From positions 1,116,001 through 1,180,000 of the forward strand of contig NZ_CP177357.1 in assembly GCF_046845755.1 (NCBI RefSeq): 64,000 nt of DNA. Reading direction: 5' to 3'. Origin of the DNA: Rubrivirga sp046845755. GTDB taxonomy: Bacteria > Bacteroidota > Rhodothermia > Rhodothermales > Rubricoccaceae. Below, one piece after another: positions 35,449-43,435 of this stretch; position 1 is the stretch's first letter; every line of letters starts with the position of its first letter. Below the pieces are notes generated by a model that made no database searches, was not told where the DNA came from, and saw only the letters and a program-made list of their open reading frames with translations. Both the position numbers and the translations under genes were made by a program.

Positions 35449-36111
35449 ATGCGCGCCTCCCTGTTCGCCCTCGTCCTGCTCACCGCCGCGTGCGCCGACG
35501 CGCCAGAGACCACCGACGCGCCCACGGAGACCGTCGTCGCGCCCGAGACCCTGACCGCGGCGCCGACGCCGGGTGCGCAAGCGCCCCCTTTCGACCTGGT
35601 GGACACCGCGGGCGAGACGCACGCGCTTGCGGGCTATCGGGGGCAGACCGTCGTGCTGGAGTGGCTCAACTACGACTGCCCCTACGTCGGCAAGCACTAC
35701 GGCGGCGGCGCGATGCAGGCCCGCCAGCAGCAGGCCGAGGCCGACGGGGTCGTGTGGCTCTCGGTCGTGTCGTCGGCCCCCGGCCAGCAGGGCCACTTCG
35801 AGCCCGAGGCGATGGACGCGCGCACCGCGAGCGAGGGGGGGCGGCAGGCGGCGGTGCTGCTCGACCCCACGGGCGAGGTCGGCCAGGCCTACGGCGCCAA
35901 GACGACGCCCCACATGTTCGTGATCGACCCCGATGGAACGGTCGTCTACAACGGCGCGATCGACGACCGTCCGACGACGGACCTCGCCGACCTGGAGGGG
36001 GCCCGAGACTACGTGGCCGACGCGCTGGCGGCCCTCGCCGCTGGCCGGCCGGCCGATCCCGCCACGACGCCTCCCTACGGCTGCTCCGTCAAGTACGCCG
36101 CCGACGCGTGA
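35449..36111 (+). CDS. redoxin/AhpC-TSA domain lipoprotein
   Basis: The product is 220 residues, 2 bp after dsbD and surely in its operon. The lipoprotein signal is MRASLFALVLLTAACADAPE (Cys15). After a Thr/Pro-rich linker the domain starts at GAQAPPFDLVDTAGETHALA. The redox cysteine lies in LEWLNYDCPYVGKHYGGGAM, a single-Cys CPYV motif of the redoxin group with (N/H)xxCPxV. TTPHMFVIDPDGTVVYNGAID is the cis-Pro strand and the rest of the fold. A Cys near the C terminus (PPYGCSVKY) may be the resolving one. It is probably periplasmic and reduced by DsbD. Confidence 0.85.
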   Translation: MRASLFALVLLTAACADAPETTDAPTETVVAPETLTAAPTPGAQAPPFDLVDTAGETHALAGYRGQTVVLEWLNYDCPYVGKHYGGGAMQARQQQAEADGVVWLSVVSSAPGQQGHFEPEAMDARTASEGGRQAAVLLDPTGEVGQAYGAKTTPHMFVIDPDGTVVYNGAIDDRPTTDLADLEGARDYVADALAALAAGRPADPATTPPYGCSVKYAADA

Positions 36112-36121
36112 TCCGACGCCG

Positions 36122-36442
36122 TTAACGGGCCGGGACGACGCGGAAGTACGAGCCGCCTTTGCGGACGTAGCTCTGCGAGGGCGTGCTGAAAAGGGGCGCG
36201 GCGGGACGGGCCGGAACCGCATGCATCGCTTGGCGCGGCGACCGGTTCACCCGGATGCCCCGGTACCGACGCGCGAGCCGACCGCGCTGCGGCGGGCGGC
36301 GGGCGTACGTCGTGACGCGGATGGCTTCGCCCGCGTGAGCCGGAACCACGAACGTGGACCGCAGGCTGGGCCGGATGGCCTCCTGGGCCTGGGTGGGGGC
36401 GGCGAAGGCGAGGGCCAGCAGGCCGAGGGCGACGAGGCGCAT
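36122..36442 (-). CDS. small basic secreted protein of unknown function
   Basis: The product is 106 residues with a clear signal peptide (MRLVALGLLALAFAAPTQAQ). The mature 87 residues are strongly basic (many Arg, RRPPQRGRLARRYRGIRVNR) with several Pro, and no known domain. It may be a nucleic-acid or surface-binding peptide, but nothing supports a specific role. It converges with the redoxin gene, leaving 10 bp between stops. Confidence 0.55.
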   Translation of the reverse strand: MRLVALGLLALAFAAPTQAQEAIRPSLRSTFVVPAHAGEAIRVTTYARRPPQRGRLARRYRGIRVNRSPRQAMHAVPARPAAPLFSTPSQSYVRKGGSYFRVVPAR

Positions 36443-36605
36443 GCAACGAGGGAGAGAGAGACCCGAGGAAAGGCAACCCCGACCCCGGCGGGTCGCAGAC
36501 CCGACTCAGACCGCCACGATGGAACGCGGGCGTTCCGCCAGCGGGCGCCAAACGTGCCGCGCCTGGCTCCGTCTCAGCACCGCGCTCCTGACATCCCTCC
36601 GACCG

Positions 36606-36764
36606 CTAAAACAGCGCGTAGACGAACGGCGCGAGGGCGCTCCCTGAGGCGGCCGTCACGATCCCGCCGAGCAGGAGCAGCACGAGCACGATCGGGAGCA
36701 GCCACCACTTTTTGCGGACGCGCAGAAACTGCCAGAACTGACGGACGACGGTGAGCTTCGCCAT
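36606..36764 (-). CDS. DUF5989 family small membrane protein
   Basis: The product is 52 residues, read from the minus strand (start ATG at 36764, stop TAG at 36606). The sequence VVRQFWQFLRVRKKWWLLPI followed by VLVLLLLGGIVTAASGSALA and PFVYALF matches the DUF5989 pattern: an N-terminal amphipathic stretch ending in RVRKKxWLLP, one membrane helix, and the ending SALAPFxYxLF. These proteins occur beside carbamoyltransferase/SxtJ-type genes in other bacteria. No such neighbours are seen here. It sits alone between a basic secreted protein gene and tRNA-Gly. Identification is by pattern alone but the match is strong. Confidence 0.85.
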   Translation of the reverse strand: MAKLTVVRQFWQFLRVRKKWWLLPIVLVLLLLGGIVTAASGSALAPFVYALF

Positions 36765-36846
36765 GGCGGGGGAGGGGCGGGCCTGAACCTACCACCACAC
36801 GGTTAGCGGTCGAGGTCGGGCCAAGATCTCGTCGATGGGGGCGACC

Positions 36847-36880
36847 AAAAAAACGCCCCCGGAGGCATCTCCGGGGGCGT
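36847..36880 (-). terminator. intrinsic terminator of tRNA-Gly
   Basis: A perfect 12-bp stem (ACGCCCCCGGAG with CTCCGGGGGCGT) with GCAT loop begins 1 bp after the tRNA CCA end and runs into A-rich sequence that reads as seven U on the minus strand. One of only two classic U-tract terminators in the window. Confidence 0.9.
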
Positions 36881-36881
36881 T

Positions 36882-36957
36882 TGGAGCGGAACACGGGACT
36901 CGAACCCGCGACCTCCACCTTGGCAAGGTGGCGCTCTACCAGCTGAGCTAGTTCCGC
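36882..36957 (-). tRNA. tRNA-Gly (anticodon GCC), CCA encoded
   Basis: The minus strand reads GCGGAACTAGCTCAGCTGGT as acceptor and D arm, CCACC-TTGCCAA-GGTGG as anticodon arm with anticodon GCC, GCGGG-TTCGAGT-CCCGT as T arm, and GTTCCGC-T-CCA as the 3' end. The CCA is encoded, unlike in tRNA-Leu. Confidence 0.97.
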
Positions 36958-36983
36958 ATGCGCCCGGTGACCCGAGCGGATGA

Positions 36984-36991
36984 CGAAGGTA
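36984..36991 (-). promoter_or_regulatory. -7 promoter element TACCTTCG upstream of tRNA-Gly
   Basis: This element on the minus strand ends 26 bp upstream of the mature tRNA 5' end. Confidence 0.5.
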
Positions 36992-37063
36992 CGGGCCGGC
37001 CCGCGCGGGAGTCAACGCGCCGTGCCGGTCGGGCGCCCTCTTCACGGCGTCTCAGCGGCCGGC

Positions 37064-37071
37064 TAGCTTTG
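37064..37071 (+). promoter_or_regulatory. -7 element TAGCTTTG abutting the Nudix start (leaderless transcript likely)
   Basis: TAGCTTTG is a perfect match to TAnnTTTG. The ATG begins 5 bp after its last base, where the transcription start is expected, so the mRNA would have no 5' leader. Confidence 0.6.
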
Positions 37072-37075
37072 GGCC

Positions 37076-37624
37076 ATGGATACGCCCCGCCCCTGGACCC
37101 AGCTCGCGTCCACCCGACTCGTCGACCACCCCTGGCTCCGGCTCCGCGCCGACCGCGTCCGGCTCCCCTCGGGACACGTCCTCGACGAGTACCACGTTGT
37201 CGAGGCGCCGGATTGGGCGTGCGTGCTCGCGCTCACCGACGCCGGCGACGCCGTGCTCGTCGAGCAGCACCGGTACGCCCTCGGCCAGACGTCGCTGGAG
37301 CTGCCGGCCGGCGCACTCGACGCGGGGGAGACGCCGGAAGTGGGGGCGCGGCGCGAGCTCCACGAGGAGACCGGGTACAGAGCAGGGGGGATGGTCGCGC
37401 TCGGGGCGCTGGCGCCGGAGCCGGGGCGGCAGACGAACGTCGGCCACGTCTTCGTGGCGACCGGGTGCCACAAGGTCGCCAAGCCCGACCCGGAGGCGTC
37501 CGAGGACCTCCGCGTCCGCGTGGTGCCAGCGGCCTCGCTGGCGGGGCTGGTGGAGGAGGGCCGGATCGTCCACGCCGTCCACGCGGCCGCCGTGTTCTGG
37601 GCGCTGGCGCGCGGCGTGCTCTGA
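37076..37624 (+). CDS. Nudix hydrolase (ADP-ribose pyrophosphatase-like)
   Basis: This enzyme hydrolyses nucleoside-diphosphate-linked compounds such as ADP-ribose. It has 182 residues. The Nudix box GALDAGETPEVGARRELHEE then TGY (residues 79-101) fits Gx5Ex7REUxEExGU in full. Flanking features EYHVVEAPDWACVLALTDAG, VLVEQHRYALGQTSLELPAG and PGRQTNVGHVFVATGC are as in the ADP-ribose pyrophosphatase (NudF) subgroup. The -7 element ends 5 bp before the start codon, and no other start in frame fits, so a leaderless mRNA is likely. The next gene on the strand is 51 bp away. Confidence 0.92.
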   Translation: MDTPRPWTQLASTRLVDHPWLRLRADRVRLPSGHVLDEYHVVEAPDWACVLALTDAGDAVLVEQHRYALGQTSLELPAGALDAGETPEVGARRELHEETGYRAGGMVALGALAPEPGRQTNVGHVFVATGCHKVAKPDPEASEDLRVRVVPAASLAGLVEEGRIVHAVHAAAVFWALARGVL

Positions 37625-37675
37625 ACCCGGGCCCGGGGCGGGGCGTTGACCCGGCCACCTCTCCCCCCCCAGACC

Positions 37676-37990
37676 ATGCAGAAAGAACTCCAGACCCTTC
37701 TCGTCTCCGTCAACGTCGAAGAGCACGACGGCCAAGACCAACACATGACCGAGATCGGTCGCCAGATCGGCCAGGGCTGGAAGGTCATCCAGGCCATCCC
37801 GCTCTCGGGCGAGGAGGCCGGGCCCGGCGGGCTGTCAGAGGACTTTATGCGCTACCAGGTGACGGTCGAGCGCAAGGTCGACTCCGACAACGTGATCGTC
37901 GACGCCGACCGCGGCGGGGCGGCCGAGCTCAAGGACGTCGGCCAGGTGTCCGCCGCCTTCGACGGCCCGATCAACGACGAAGAGGAGTAA
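37676..37990 (+). CDS. small acidic conserved hypothetical protein
   Basis: The product is 104 residues from the ATG at 37676, with a calculated excess of Asp and Glu, especially at the C terminus (DDEEE-like ending NDEEE). The segment MTEIGRQIGQGWKVIQAIPL resembles the small fold of DUF4177-type proteins, in which a helix with GW is followed by a strand, but the similarity is slight. No signal or helix bundle is predicted. The hypothetical role is unknown. A possible 8-bp stem-loop (38000-38030) sits between it and the convergent prephenate dehydrogenase gene. Confidence 0.6.
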   Translation: MQKELQTLLVSVNVEEHDGQDQHMTEIGRQIGQGWKVIQAIPLSGEEAGPGGLSEDFMRYQVTVERKVDSDNVIVDADRGGAAELKDVGQVSAAFDGPINDEEE

Positions 37991-37999
37991 TCGGCCAGA

Positions 38000-38030
38000 C
38001 CGCGAGCGGGCGTCCGGACCCTGCTCGCGG
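38000..38030. terminator. stem-loop between convergent genes
   Basis: CCGCGAGC pairs with GCTCGCGG across a 15-nt loop, between the stops of the acidic protein gene and tyrA. There is no U-tract. Confidence 0.3.
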
Positions 38031-38040
38031 CCAACCCTGG

Positions 38041-39120
38041 CTAGCGTCGCTCGGCGCGGTACCCGTCGGCGCCGAGCGCCGTGACCGCCGCGTCCGCGTC
38101 GCCCGCCGTCTCGAATCCGAAGCGGAATGTCCCGATCTCACCGGAGCGGACGCGCAGCAGCTCGGCGTCGCGCACGTTGAGGCCCGCCCCGGCGATCGTG
38201 CCGGTGAGCGCGTGCAGAAAGCCCGGCCGGTCGTCGGCCCACACGACGATGTCGGCGAGCGGCGCCAGCGACCCCTTCGAGGCCGAGGGCAACGAGGCCC
38301 GCGTCTGCCCGGCGTGCTCGAACGCGGGCGCCAGCGCGTGTGCGTCGTCAGCGACGGCGCGGCGGACGGCGTCGAGTTGGCGCTGGAAGCCGTCGAGCGC
38401 CGCCAGCACGGCGCCGCGGTTGTCGCGCAGGATGGGGCCCCACGTCGAAAACGGCGACCCGGCGATCCGCGTCATGTCGCGGAAGCCGCCCGCCGCGAGC
38501 GCGAGCGCGTCGTCGCCCGCTTCGGCCGCCGCCTCGACGAGCGCGACCGCCAGCAGTTGGGGCAGATGGCTGACGGCCGCGACCGCCCGGTCGTGCCGCT
38601 CGGCGTCCATCACGACCACGCGCGCGCCGACGGCGTCGACCAGCCACAGCGCTTCGGGCGGCGGCGAGGCCGGGTCCTCGGGCGTGAGCACGTAGACCGC
38701 GTTCTCGAAGAGGAGCGCATCCGCCTGCTCCGGCCCGCCGACCGCGGCGCCCGCCATCGGGTGCCCACCGACGAACCGCAAGCCGGGCCGGGCTCGCGCC
38801 GCCGCCATGACGCTGGCCTTGACGGAGCCCACGTCCGTCACGAGCGCGCCGGGCCGGGCGTGCGCGGCGGCCGTCGCCAGCAGGTCCGGCAAGGCGTCGA
38901 GCGGCGCCGCCAGCACCACGAGGTCGCCGACCGCGGCGGCCTGGGCCGGGGACGCCAGCCGCGACACGGCGCCCCGCGCCAGAGCCGTTTTGGCGTGCGC
39001 TGCATTCGGGTCGGACCCGACGACCTCGATCTCGGGAAACCGGCGCCGGAGGGCCAGACCGAGCGAGGCGCCGATGAGGCCGGTGCCCAGGATGGAAACG
39101 GTCGACGGACCCGGGGGCAC
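38041..39120 (-). CDS. tyrA: prephenate dehydrogenase with C-terminal ACT domain
   Basis: This NAD-dependent enzyme makes 4-hydroxyphenylpyruvate for tyrosine. It has 359 residues and starts with GTG at 39120. The N-terminal Rossmann motif is VSILGTGLIGASLGLALRRR. The catalytic region has FVGGHPMAGAAVGGPEQADA and, with the prephenate-binding histidine, DAERHDRAVAAVSHLPQLL. The helical dimerisation domain has GGFRDMTRIAGSPFSTWGPI. The ACT domain begins near residue 285 (IVVWADDRPGFLHALTGTIA) and is expected to sense tyrosine. Promoter TACGTTGC lies 21 bp upstream on the minus strand. Confidence 0.93.
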   Translation of the reverse strand: MPPGPSTVSILGTGLIGASLGLALRRRFPEIEVVGSDPNAAHAKTALARGAVSRLASPAQAAAVGDLVVLAAPLDALPDLLATAAAHARPGALVTDVGSVKASVMAAARARPGLRFVGGHPMAGAAVGGPEQADALLFENAVYVLTPEDPASPPPEALWLVDAVGARVVVMDAERHDRAVAAVSHLPQLLAVALVEAAAEAGDDALALAAGGFRDMTRIAGSPFSTWGPILRDNRGAVLAALDGFQRQLDAVRRAVADDAHALAPAFEHAGQTRASLPSASKGSLAPLADIVVWADDRPGFLHALTGTIAGAGLNVRDAELLRVRSGEIGTFRFGFETAGDADAAVTALGADGYRAERR

Positions 39121-39141
39121 GGCAGCGCGGTTGGAGGGGCC

Positions 39142-39149
39142 GCAACGTA
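39142..39149 (-). promoter_or_regulatory. -7 promoter element TACGTTGC for tyrA
   Basis: This element lies on the minus strand, 21 bp upstream of the tyrA GTG, in the 41-bp gap to the divergent rhomboid gene. Confidence 0.4.
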
Positions 39150-39161
39150 CCGACCCCCCGG

Positions 39162-39956
39162 ATGCTCTTCCCGATCAGCGACGACGACCGCACCCTCGAC
39201 GGCCGCGCGTGGGCCACGATCCTGCTCGTGCTCGCGAACGTCCTCGTCTTCGGCTACCAGCTCGCCGACCCCGCGTTCACATATGGCTGGAGCGTCATCC
39301 CGGCCGAGCTGACGACCGGCGAGGACTTGGTCAACGACAAACCCCTCCCGGGGCTGGAACCGACGGTCGAAGAGCCTACGACGGCCGACATCCCGCAGCG
39401 GCCGGCGCCGGGCCGGGGTGCGCTGCTCTACCTGACCATCCTGTCGGCCATGTTTATGCACGGCGGCTGGGCCCACATCGGCGGCAACCTGCTCTACTTG
39501 TGGATCTTCGGCGACAACGTCGAGCACCGGTTCGGGACCGGCCCGTTCCTGCTGTTCTACCTCGCCAGCGGCGTCGTCGCCACGCTCGTACAGGTCGCGA
39601 TGGATCCCGACGGGCTGATCCCAAACCTGGGCGCCAGCGGGGCGATCGCCGGGGTGCTCGGCGCCTATCTGGTGCTGTTTCCGAAGAACCGGGTCCACGC
39701 CGTGTTCTTTATCCGCGTCGTCTCTGTCCCCGCTGTGCTCGTGCTGGGGCTGTGGATCGGGCTGCAGTTTTTCAACCAGTGGGGCGCGTCGGCCATCACC
39801 GAAGAAACCGGCGGGGTGGCCTATGGCGCCCACATCGGCGGGTTTCTGACCGGGATGGCGGCCGCGGTGATGCACCGATCGTTCGGCGGGGCCGAGCGGC
39901 CGAACGTGCTCGAGCCGTCCATGCGCGCCGACACCCGAACGCGAAGACTGTGGTAG
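39162..39956 (+). CDS. rhomboid family intramembrane serine protease
   Basis: The product is 264 residues with six membrane helices. The catalytic serine is Ser159 in GASGAIAGVLGAYL and the histidine is His224 in YGAHIGGFLTG, forming the rhomboid dyad. The conserved MHGGWAHIGGNLLYLWIFGD (residues ~99-118) is the L1/helix-2 signature. A loop of about 45 residues between helix 1 and this motif contains PTVEEPTTADIPQ and lies outside. The last 30 residues are a basic cytoplasmic tail. The substrate is unknown. It starts only 41 bp from the divergent tyrA start. Confidence 0.92.
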   Translation: MLFPISDDDRTLDGRAWATILLVLANVLVFGYQLADPAFTYGWSVIPAELTTGEDLVNDKPLPGLEPTVEEPTTADIPQRPAPGRGALLYLTILSAMFMHGGWAHIGGNLLYLWIFGDNVEHRFGTGPFLLFYLASGVVATLVQVAMDPDGLIPNLGASGAIAGVLGAYLVLFPKNRVHAVFFIRVVSVPAVLVLGLWIGLQFFNQWGASAITEETGGVAYGAHIGGFLTGMAAAVMHRSFGGAERPNVLEPSMRADTRTRRLW

Positions 39957-40031
39957 GGCACGGTTCTGCCCCCGGATCCGTTTGGATCTCTCGCCCGTAG
40001 ACCCGACCTTACCGCCGGTCCCCCCACGCCG

Positions 40032-40427
40032 ATGGCCCTTTTCTACTCCGTCCGACGTCTCGCCCTGGTCGCTGCCTTGCTGGCGGTCGGCGCCATGCCC
40101 GCGCTCGCCGCGGTCGTGCCCGGCGCCGAGGTCTCGCTCGTCCAGACGGACGACGCGCCGCGCCCCTTCCGGCTCTCGGCCCCGAGCCCGAACCCGTTCT
40201 CGGCCTCGACACGGCTGACGCTGACCATCGACGAGCCGACGACGCTGTCGGTCGCCGTCCACGACGCCCTCGGCCGCCGCGTCGCGCTCCTGCACGACGG
40301 CGACCTCGCCGCAGGCACCTACACCCTGCGCGTCGGCGCTGGCGACCTGCCGCCGGGCCTCTACCTCGTCCGCGCGACGGACGGCCGCGGGCAGACGGCC
40401 ACGCGCTCGGTCTCGCTGATCCGCTAA
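40032..40427 (+). CDS. secreted protein composed almost only of a type IX secretion sorting domain
   Basis: The product is 131 residues: a signal peptide (MALFYSVRRLALVAALLAVG...ALA, about 26 residues) and then directly a type A T9SS C-terminal domain. The features are LSAPSPNPFSASTRLTLTID, VHDALGRRVALLHDGDLAAG and GLYLVRATDGRGQTATRSVS (the last strand with GxYxVR). In typical T9SS cargo this domain follows a large passenger. Here no passenger is present; only about 15 residues precede the domain. An intrinsic terminator follows. It could be a small exported protein of its own or a remnant of a larger gene. Confidence 0.82.
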   Translation: MALFYSVRRLALVAALLAVGAMPALAAVVPGAEVSLVQTDDAPRPFRLSAPSPNPFSASTRLTLTIDEPTTLSVAVHDALGRRVALLHDGDLAAGTYTLRVGAGDLPPGLYLVRATDGRGQTATRSVSLIR

Positions 40428-40451
40428 CGCGCCCCCCGGTTTTAACCTGTG

Positions 40452-40486
40452 AACGCTGGCGCCCGAGGGGCGCCAGCGTTTTTTTT
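40452..40486 (+). terminator. intrinsic terminator of the T9SS-domain gene
   Basis: A 13-bp perfect stem (AACGCTGGCGCCC with GGGCGCCAGCGTT), GAG loop, followed by six T (eight counting the stem end). Confidence 0.93.
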
Positions 40487-40562
40487 GTGGCGACCGCTCG
40501 CGAGCGTCGCGGAACCGCCGGCCCAGCCGTTGCCGTTTCCACGTGCACCCTCCGCTCCGCCC

Positions 40563-40769
40563 ATGTCTGACTCTCCCGGCCCCGACGCCCGCCCTCTGGC
40601 CGATGCGCCTGCCCCCGCCGTGCCCGCCGAGGAGACCATCGATCCGGCGAGCGAGGTCGACGAGGCCAGCTACGAGTCCTTCCCCGCCAGCGACGCGCCC
40701 GGCTACAGCGGCGGAGTGGTAACGAGCCGCACCTACGATCCGCCGGCCGACGGGGAGGATGCCGAGTAG
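40563..40769 (+). CDS. small acidic protein with ESFPASDAP motif
   Basis: The product is 68 residues from the ATG at 40563. It is acidic and Pro/Ala-rich and probably mostly disordered. The segment DEASYESFPASDAPGYSGG matches the (D/E)EAS-x-ESFPASDPP motif found in small proteins of Bacteroidota, Proteobacteria and Actinobacteria; that pattern is recalled from general knowledge of bacterial genomes, and its function is not known to me. It lies just after the intrinsic terminator and converges with clpC. Confidence 0.7.
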   Translation: MSDSPGPDARPLADAPAPAVPAEETIDPASEVDEASYESFPASDAPGYSGGVVTSRTYDPPADGEDAE

Positions 40770-40804
40770 GGGACGGAGGGCCTGGCAACCCCTCCAATCA
40801 TGAG

Positions 40805-40839
40805 ACCGCCCGCCCTAGCGCGAGGCCGAGGCGGGCGGT
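40805..40839. terminator. stem-loop between convergent small protein gene and clpC
   Basis: ACCGCCCGCC pairs with GGCGGGCGGT (10 bp) across a 15-nt loop, with no U-tract on either side. A bidirectional stop is possible. Confidence 0.35.
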
Positions 40840-40858
40840 GACAGCGGCAGGGGGGCCG

Positions 40859-43429
40859 TCAGTCGTCGGAGGCGGGGGCCTCCGGCTCCGGCTCCTCGGC
40901 CTCGGCGTCGGGCTCGGGCGCCGCCTTTTTCTTGCGGCCCTTCCGGGTCTTGAACGAGAGCTCCTCGCCCTCGCCCTTGTAGTCGACCGAGATCTTGGCG
41001 CCCTCCTGCAAGTCGTTGGTCAGGATGGCCTCGGCCATCGGATCCTCGACGTACTTCTGGATGGCGCGGCGGAGCGGGCGGGCGCCGAACTGGGGGTCGA
41101 ACCCCTTTTCGACCAGGAACTCCTTGGCCGCCTGCGTCAGCTCGATCCCGATGCCGAGCTCCTCGACGCGCTCGAAGAGGTCGGCCTTCATCACGTCGAT
41201 GATCTCCAGGATGTGCGACTTCTCCAGCGGGTGGAAGACGATGACGTCGTCGATCCGGTTGAGGAACTCGGGGTTGAAGACCTTCTTGAGCGCGTCCTCG
41301 ACGGTCGACTTCATCTTCGAGTAGTCGAAGGCGTCGTCGGACAGGGAGAAGCCGATCCCCTTGCCCATGTTCTTGATGTCCCGGGCCCCGATGTTCGAGG
41401 TCATGATGATGATCGTGTTCCGGAAGTCGACGCGGCGGCCGAGGCCGTCGGTCAGGATCCCGTCGTCGAGCACCTGCAAGAGAATGTTGAACACGTCGGG
41501 GTGCGCCTTCTCGATCTCGTCGAGCAGGACGACCGAGTACGGCTTGCGGCGGACCTTCTCGGTCAGCTGCCCGCCCTCCTCGTAGCCGACGTAGCCGGGA
41601 GGCGCGCCGACGAGGCGGGACACGGAGAACTTCTCCATGTACTCCGACATGTCGATCCGGATGAGCGCGTCCTGGCTGTCGAACAGGTACTCCGTCAGCC
41701 GCTTCGCCAGCTCCGTCTTGCCGACGCCCGTGGGGCCCAGGAAGATGAACGAGCCGATGGGGCGCTTGGGGTCCTTGAGGCCCGCGCGCGTCCGGCGGAT
41801 CGAGCGCGAGAGCTTGATGAGCGCCTCGTCCTGGCCGACCACCTTGCCCTTGAGCTCCTCCTCCATGTTGAGGAGCTTGGCGCCCTCGGTCGTTTGCACG
41901 CGGTCGACCGGCACGCCGGTCATCATGGCGACGACGGCCGAGATGTCGGTCTCGGAGACGGGGTACGTCTCGTCCTCGGCCTGCCGCTCCCACTCCTCCT
42001 TGACGTTCTGGAGCTCCTCCTGGAGCTTTTTCTCGCGGTCGCGGAGCTGGGCGGCCTTCTCGAAGTTCTGCGACTTGACGACCTGGTTTTTCTCCTCCTT
42101 GGCCGCCTCGATCTGCTCCTCGAGGTCGATGACCTCCGGCGGCACCTTGATGTTGGCGAGGTGGACGCGGGCGCCCGCCTCGTCGAGCACGTCGATGGCC
42201 TTGTCGGGGAGGTGCCGGTCGGTGATGTAGCGCTCGCTGAGCTTGACGATCAGCTCGATCGTGCCGTCGGCGTACTCCACGTTGTGGTGCTCCTCGTACT
42301 TGCCCTGGATCTGGGCCAGGATCTCGACGGCCTCCTCGGGCGTGGCCGGGTCGACCAGGATCTTCTGGAAGCGGCGGTCGAGCGCGCCGTCCTTCTCGAT
42401 GTACTGGCGGTACTCGTCGAGCGTCGTCGCGCCGACGCACTGGATCTCGCCGCGCGCGAGCGCCGGCTTGAACATGTTGGACGCGTCGAGCGAGCCGCTG
42501 GCGCCGCCGGCGCCGACGAGCGTGTGGAGCTCGTCGATAAACAGGATGACGTCTTGGTTCTTCTCGAGCTCGGTCATCACGGCCTTCATGCGCTCCTCGA
42601 ACTGGCCGCGGTACTTCGTCCCGGCCACCAGAGCGGCCAGGTCGAGCGTCACGATGCGCTTGTCGTACAGGATGCGCGAGACCTTGCGCTGGACGATGCG
42701 CAGCGCGAGCCCTTCGGCAATCGCCGTCTTGCCGACGCCGGGCTCGCCGATGAGCACGGGGTTGTTCTTTTTGCGGCGGGAGAGGACTTGGGCGACGCGC
42801 TCGATCTCGACCTCGCGGCCGACGATCGGGTCGAGCTTGCCCTCCTCGGCCATCGTGGTGAGGTCCCGACCGAAGTTGTCGAGGACCGGGGTCTTGGATT
42901 TTTCAGCCATCTCTCGTTTGCTGCTGGATCTGGAGCCTCGGCCGCCACGCGAGGGCGGCTCGTCGGACGAGGCGGCGCGGGGGGAAGCCTTGCCGGACAG
43001 GATCGAGTCGAGCTCGGCGCGGACGGCGTCGTAGCTGACCGAGAACGCCTGCTGCAGGATCTGCGCCGCGACGTTCTCGTCGTCGCGCAAGAGGGAGAGC
43101 AACAGGTGCTCCGTCCCGATCACGTCGCTCTTGTAGAGCTTGGCCTCGAGGTAGGTGATCTTGAGGACCTTCTCGGCCTGCTTCGTCAGCGGGATGTTGC
43201 CGACGGTCAGCGTGCCGCCCGAGCTCCGGACGGTGTCCTCGACGGCCTTCTTCAGCTTGAAGAGGTCGCAGCCGAGGTTGCGCAGGATCTTGACGGCGAT
43301 GCCCTCGCCCTCGCGGATGATGCCGAGGAGGAGGTGCTCGGTGCCGATGTAGTCGTGCCCGAGGCGGATCGCCTCCTCGCGGGAGTACGAGATCACGTCG
43401 CGGACGCGGTTGGAAAAGTTGCCTTCCAT
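40859..43429 (-). CDS. clpC: ATP-dependent Clp protease ATP-binding subunit ClpC
   Basis: This AAA+ unfoldase feeds proteins to ClpP. It has 856 residues. Two Clp-N repeats (residues ~4-145; YIGTEHLLLGIIREGEG, VIGTEHLLLSLLRDDEN) come first. AAA-1 has Walker A GEPGVGKT (228-235) and Walker B VILFIDELH (294-302). The UVR-type coiled insert (about 447-483, QNFEKAAQLRDREKKLQEEL) identifies it as ClpC rather than ClpB or ClpA. AAA-2 has GPTGVGKTE (565-573). A Lys-rich then Glu/Pro-rich tail (from about 830) ends it. Length is normal. Confidence 0.95.
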   Translation of the reverse strand: MEGNFSNRVRDVISYSREEAIRLGHDYIGTEHLLLGIIREGEGIAVKILRNLGCDLFKLKKAVEDTVRSSGGTLTVGNIPLTKQAEKVLKITYLEAKLYKSDVIGTEHLLLSLLRDDENVAAQILQQAFSVSYDAVRAELDSILSGKASPRAASSDEPPSRGGRGSRSSSKREMAEKSKTPVLDNFGRDLTTMAEEGKLDPIVGREVEIERVAQVLSRRKKNNPVLIGEPGVGKTAIAEGLALRIVQRKVSRILYDKRIVTLDLAALVAGTKYRGQFEERMKAVMTELEKNQDVILFIDELHTLVGAGGASGSLDASNMFKPALARGEIQCVGATTLDEYRQYIEKDGALDRRFQKILVDPATPEEAVEILAQIQGKYEEHHNVEYADGTIELIVKLSERYITDRHLPDKAIDVLDEAGARVHLANIKVPPEVIDLEEQIEAAKEEKNQVVKSQNFEKAAQLRDREKKLQEELQNVKEEWERQAEDETYPVSETDISAVVAMMTGVPVDRVQTTEGAKLLNMEEELKGKVVGQDEALIKLSRSIRRTRAGLKDPKRPIGSFIFLGPTGVGKTELAKRLTEYLFDSQDALIRIDMSEYMEKFSVSRLVGAPPGYVGYEEGGQLTEKVRRKPYSVVLLDEIEKAHPDVFNILLQVLDDGILTDGLGRRVDFRNTIIIMTSNIGARDIKNMGKGIGFSLSDDAFDYSKMKSTVEDALKKVFNPEFLNRIDDVIVFHPLEKSHILEIIDVMKADLFERVEELGIGIELTQAAKEFLVEKGFDPQFGARPLRRAIQKYVEDPMAEAILTNDLQEGAKISVDYKGEGEELSFKTRKGRKKKAAPEPDAEAEEPEPEAPASDD

Positions 43430-43435
43430 GGGGAT

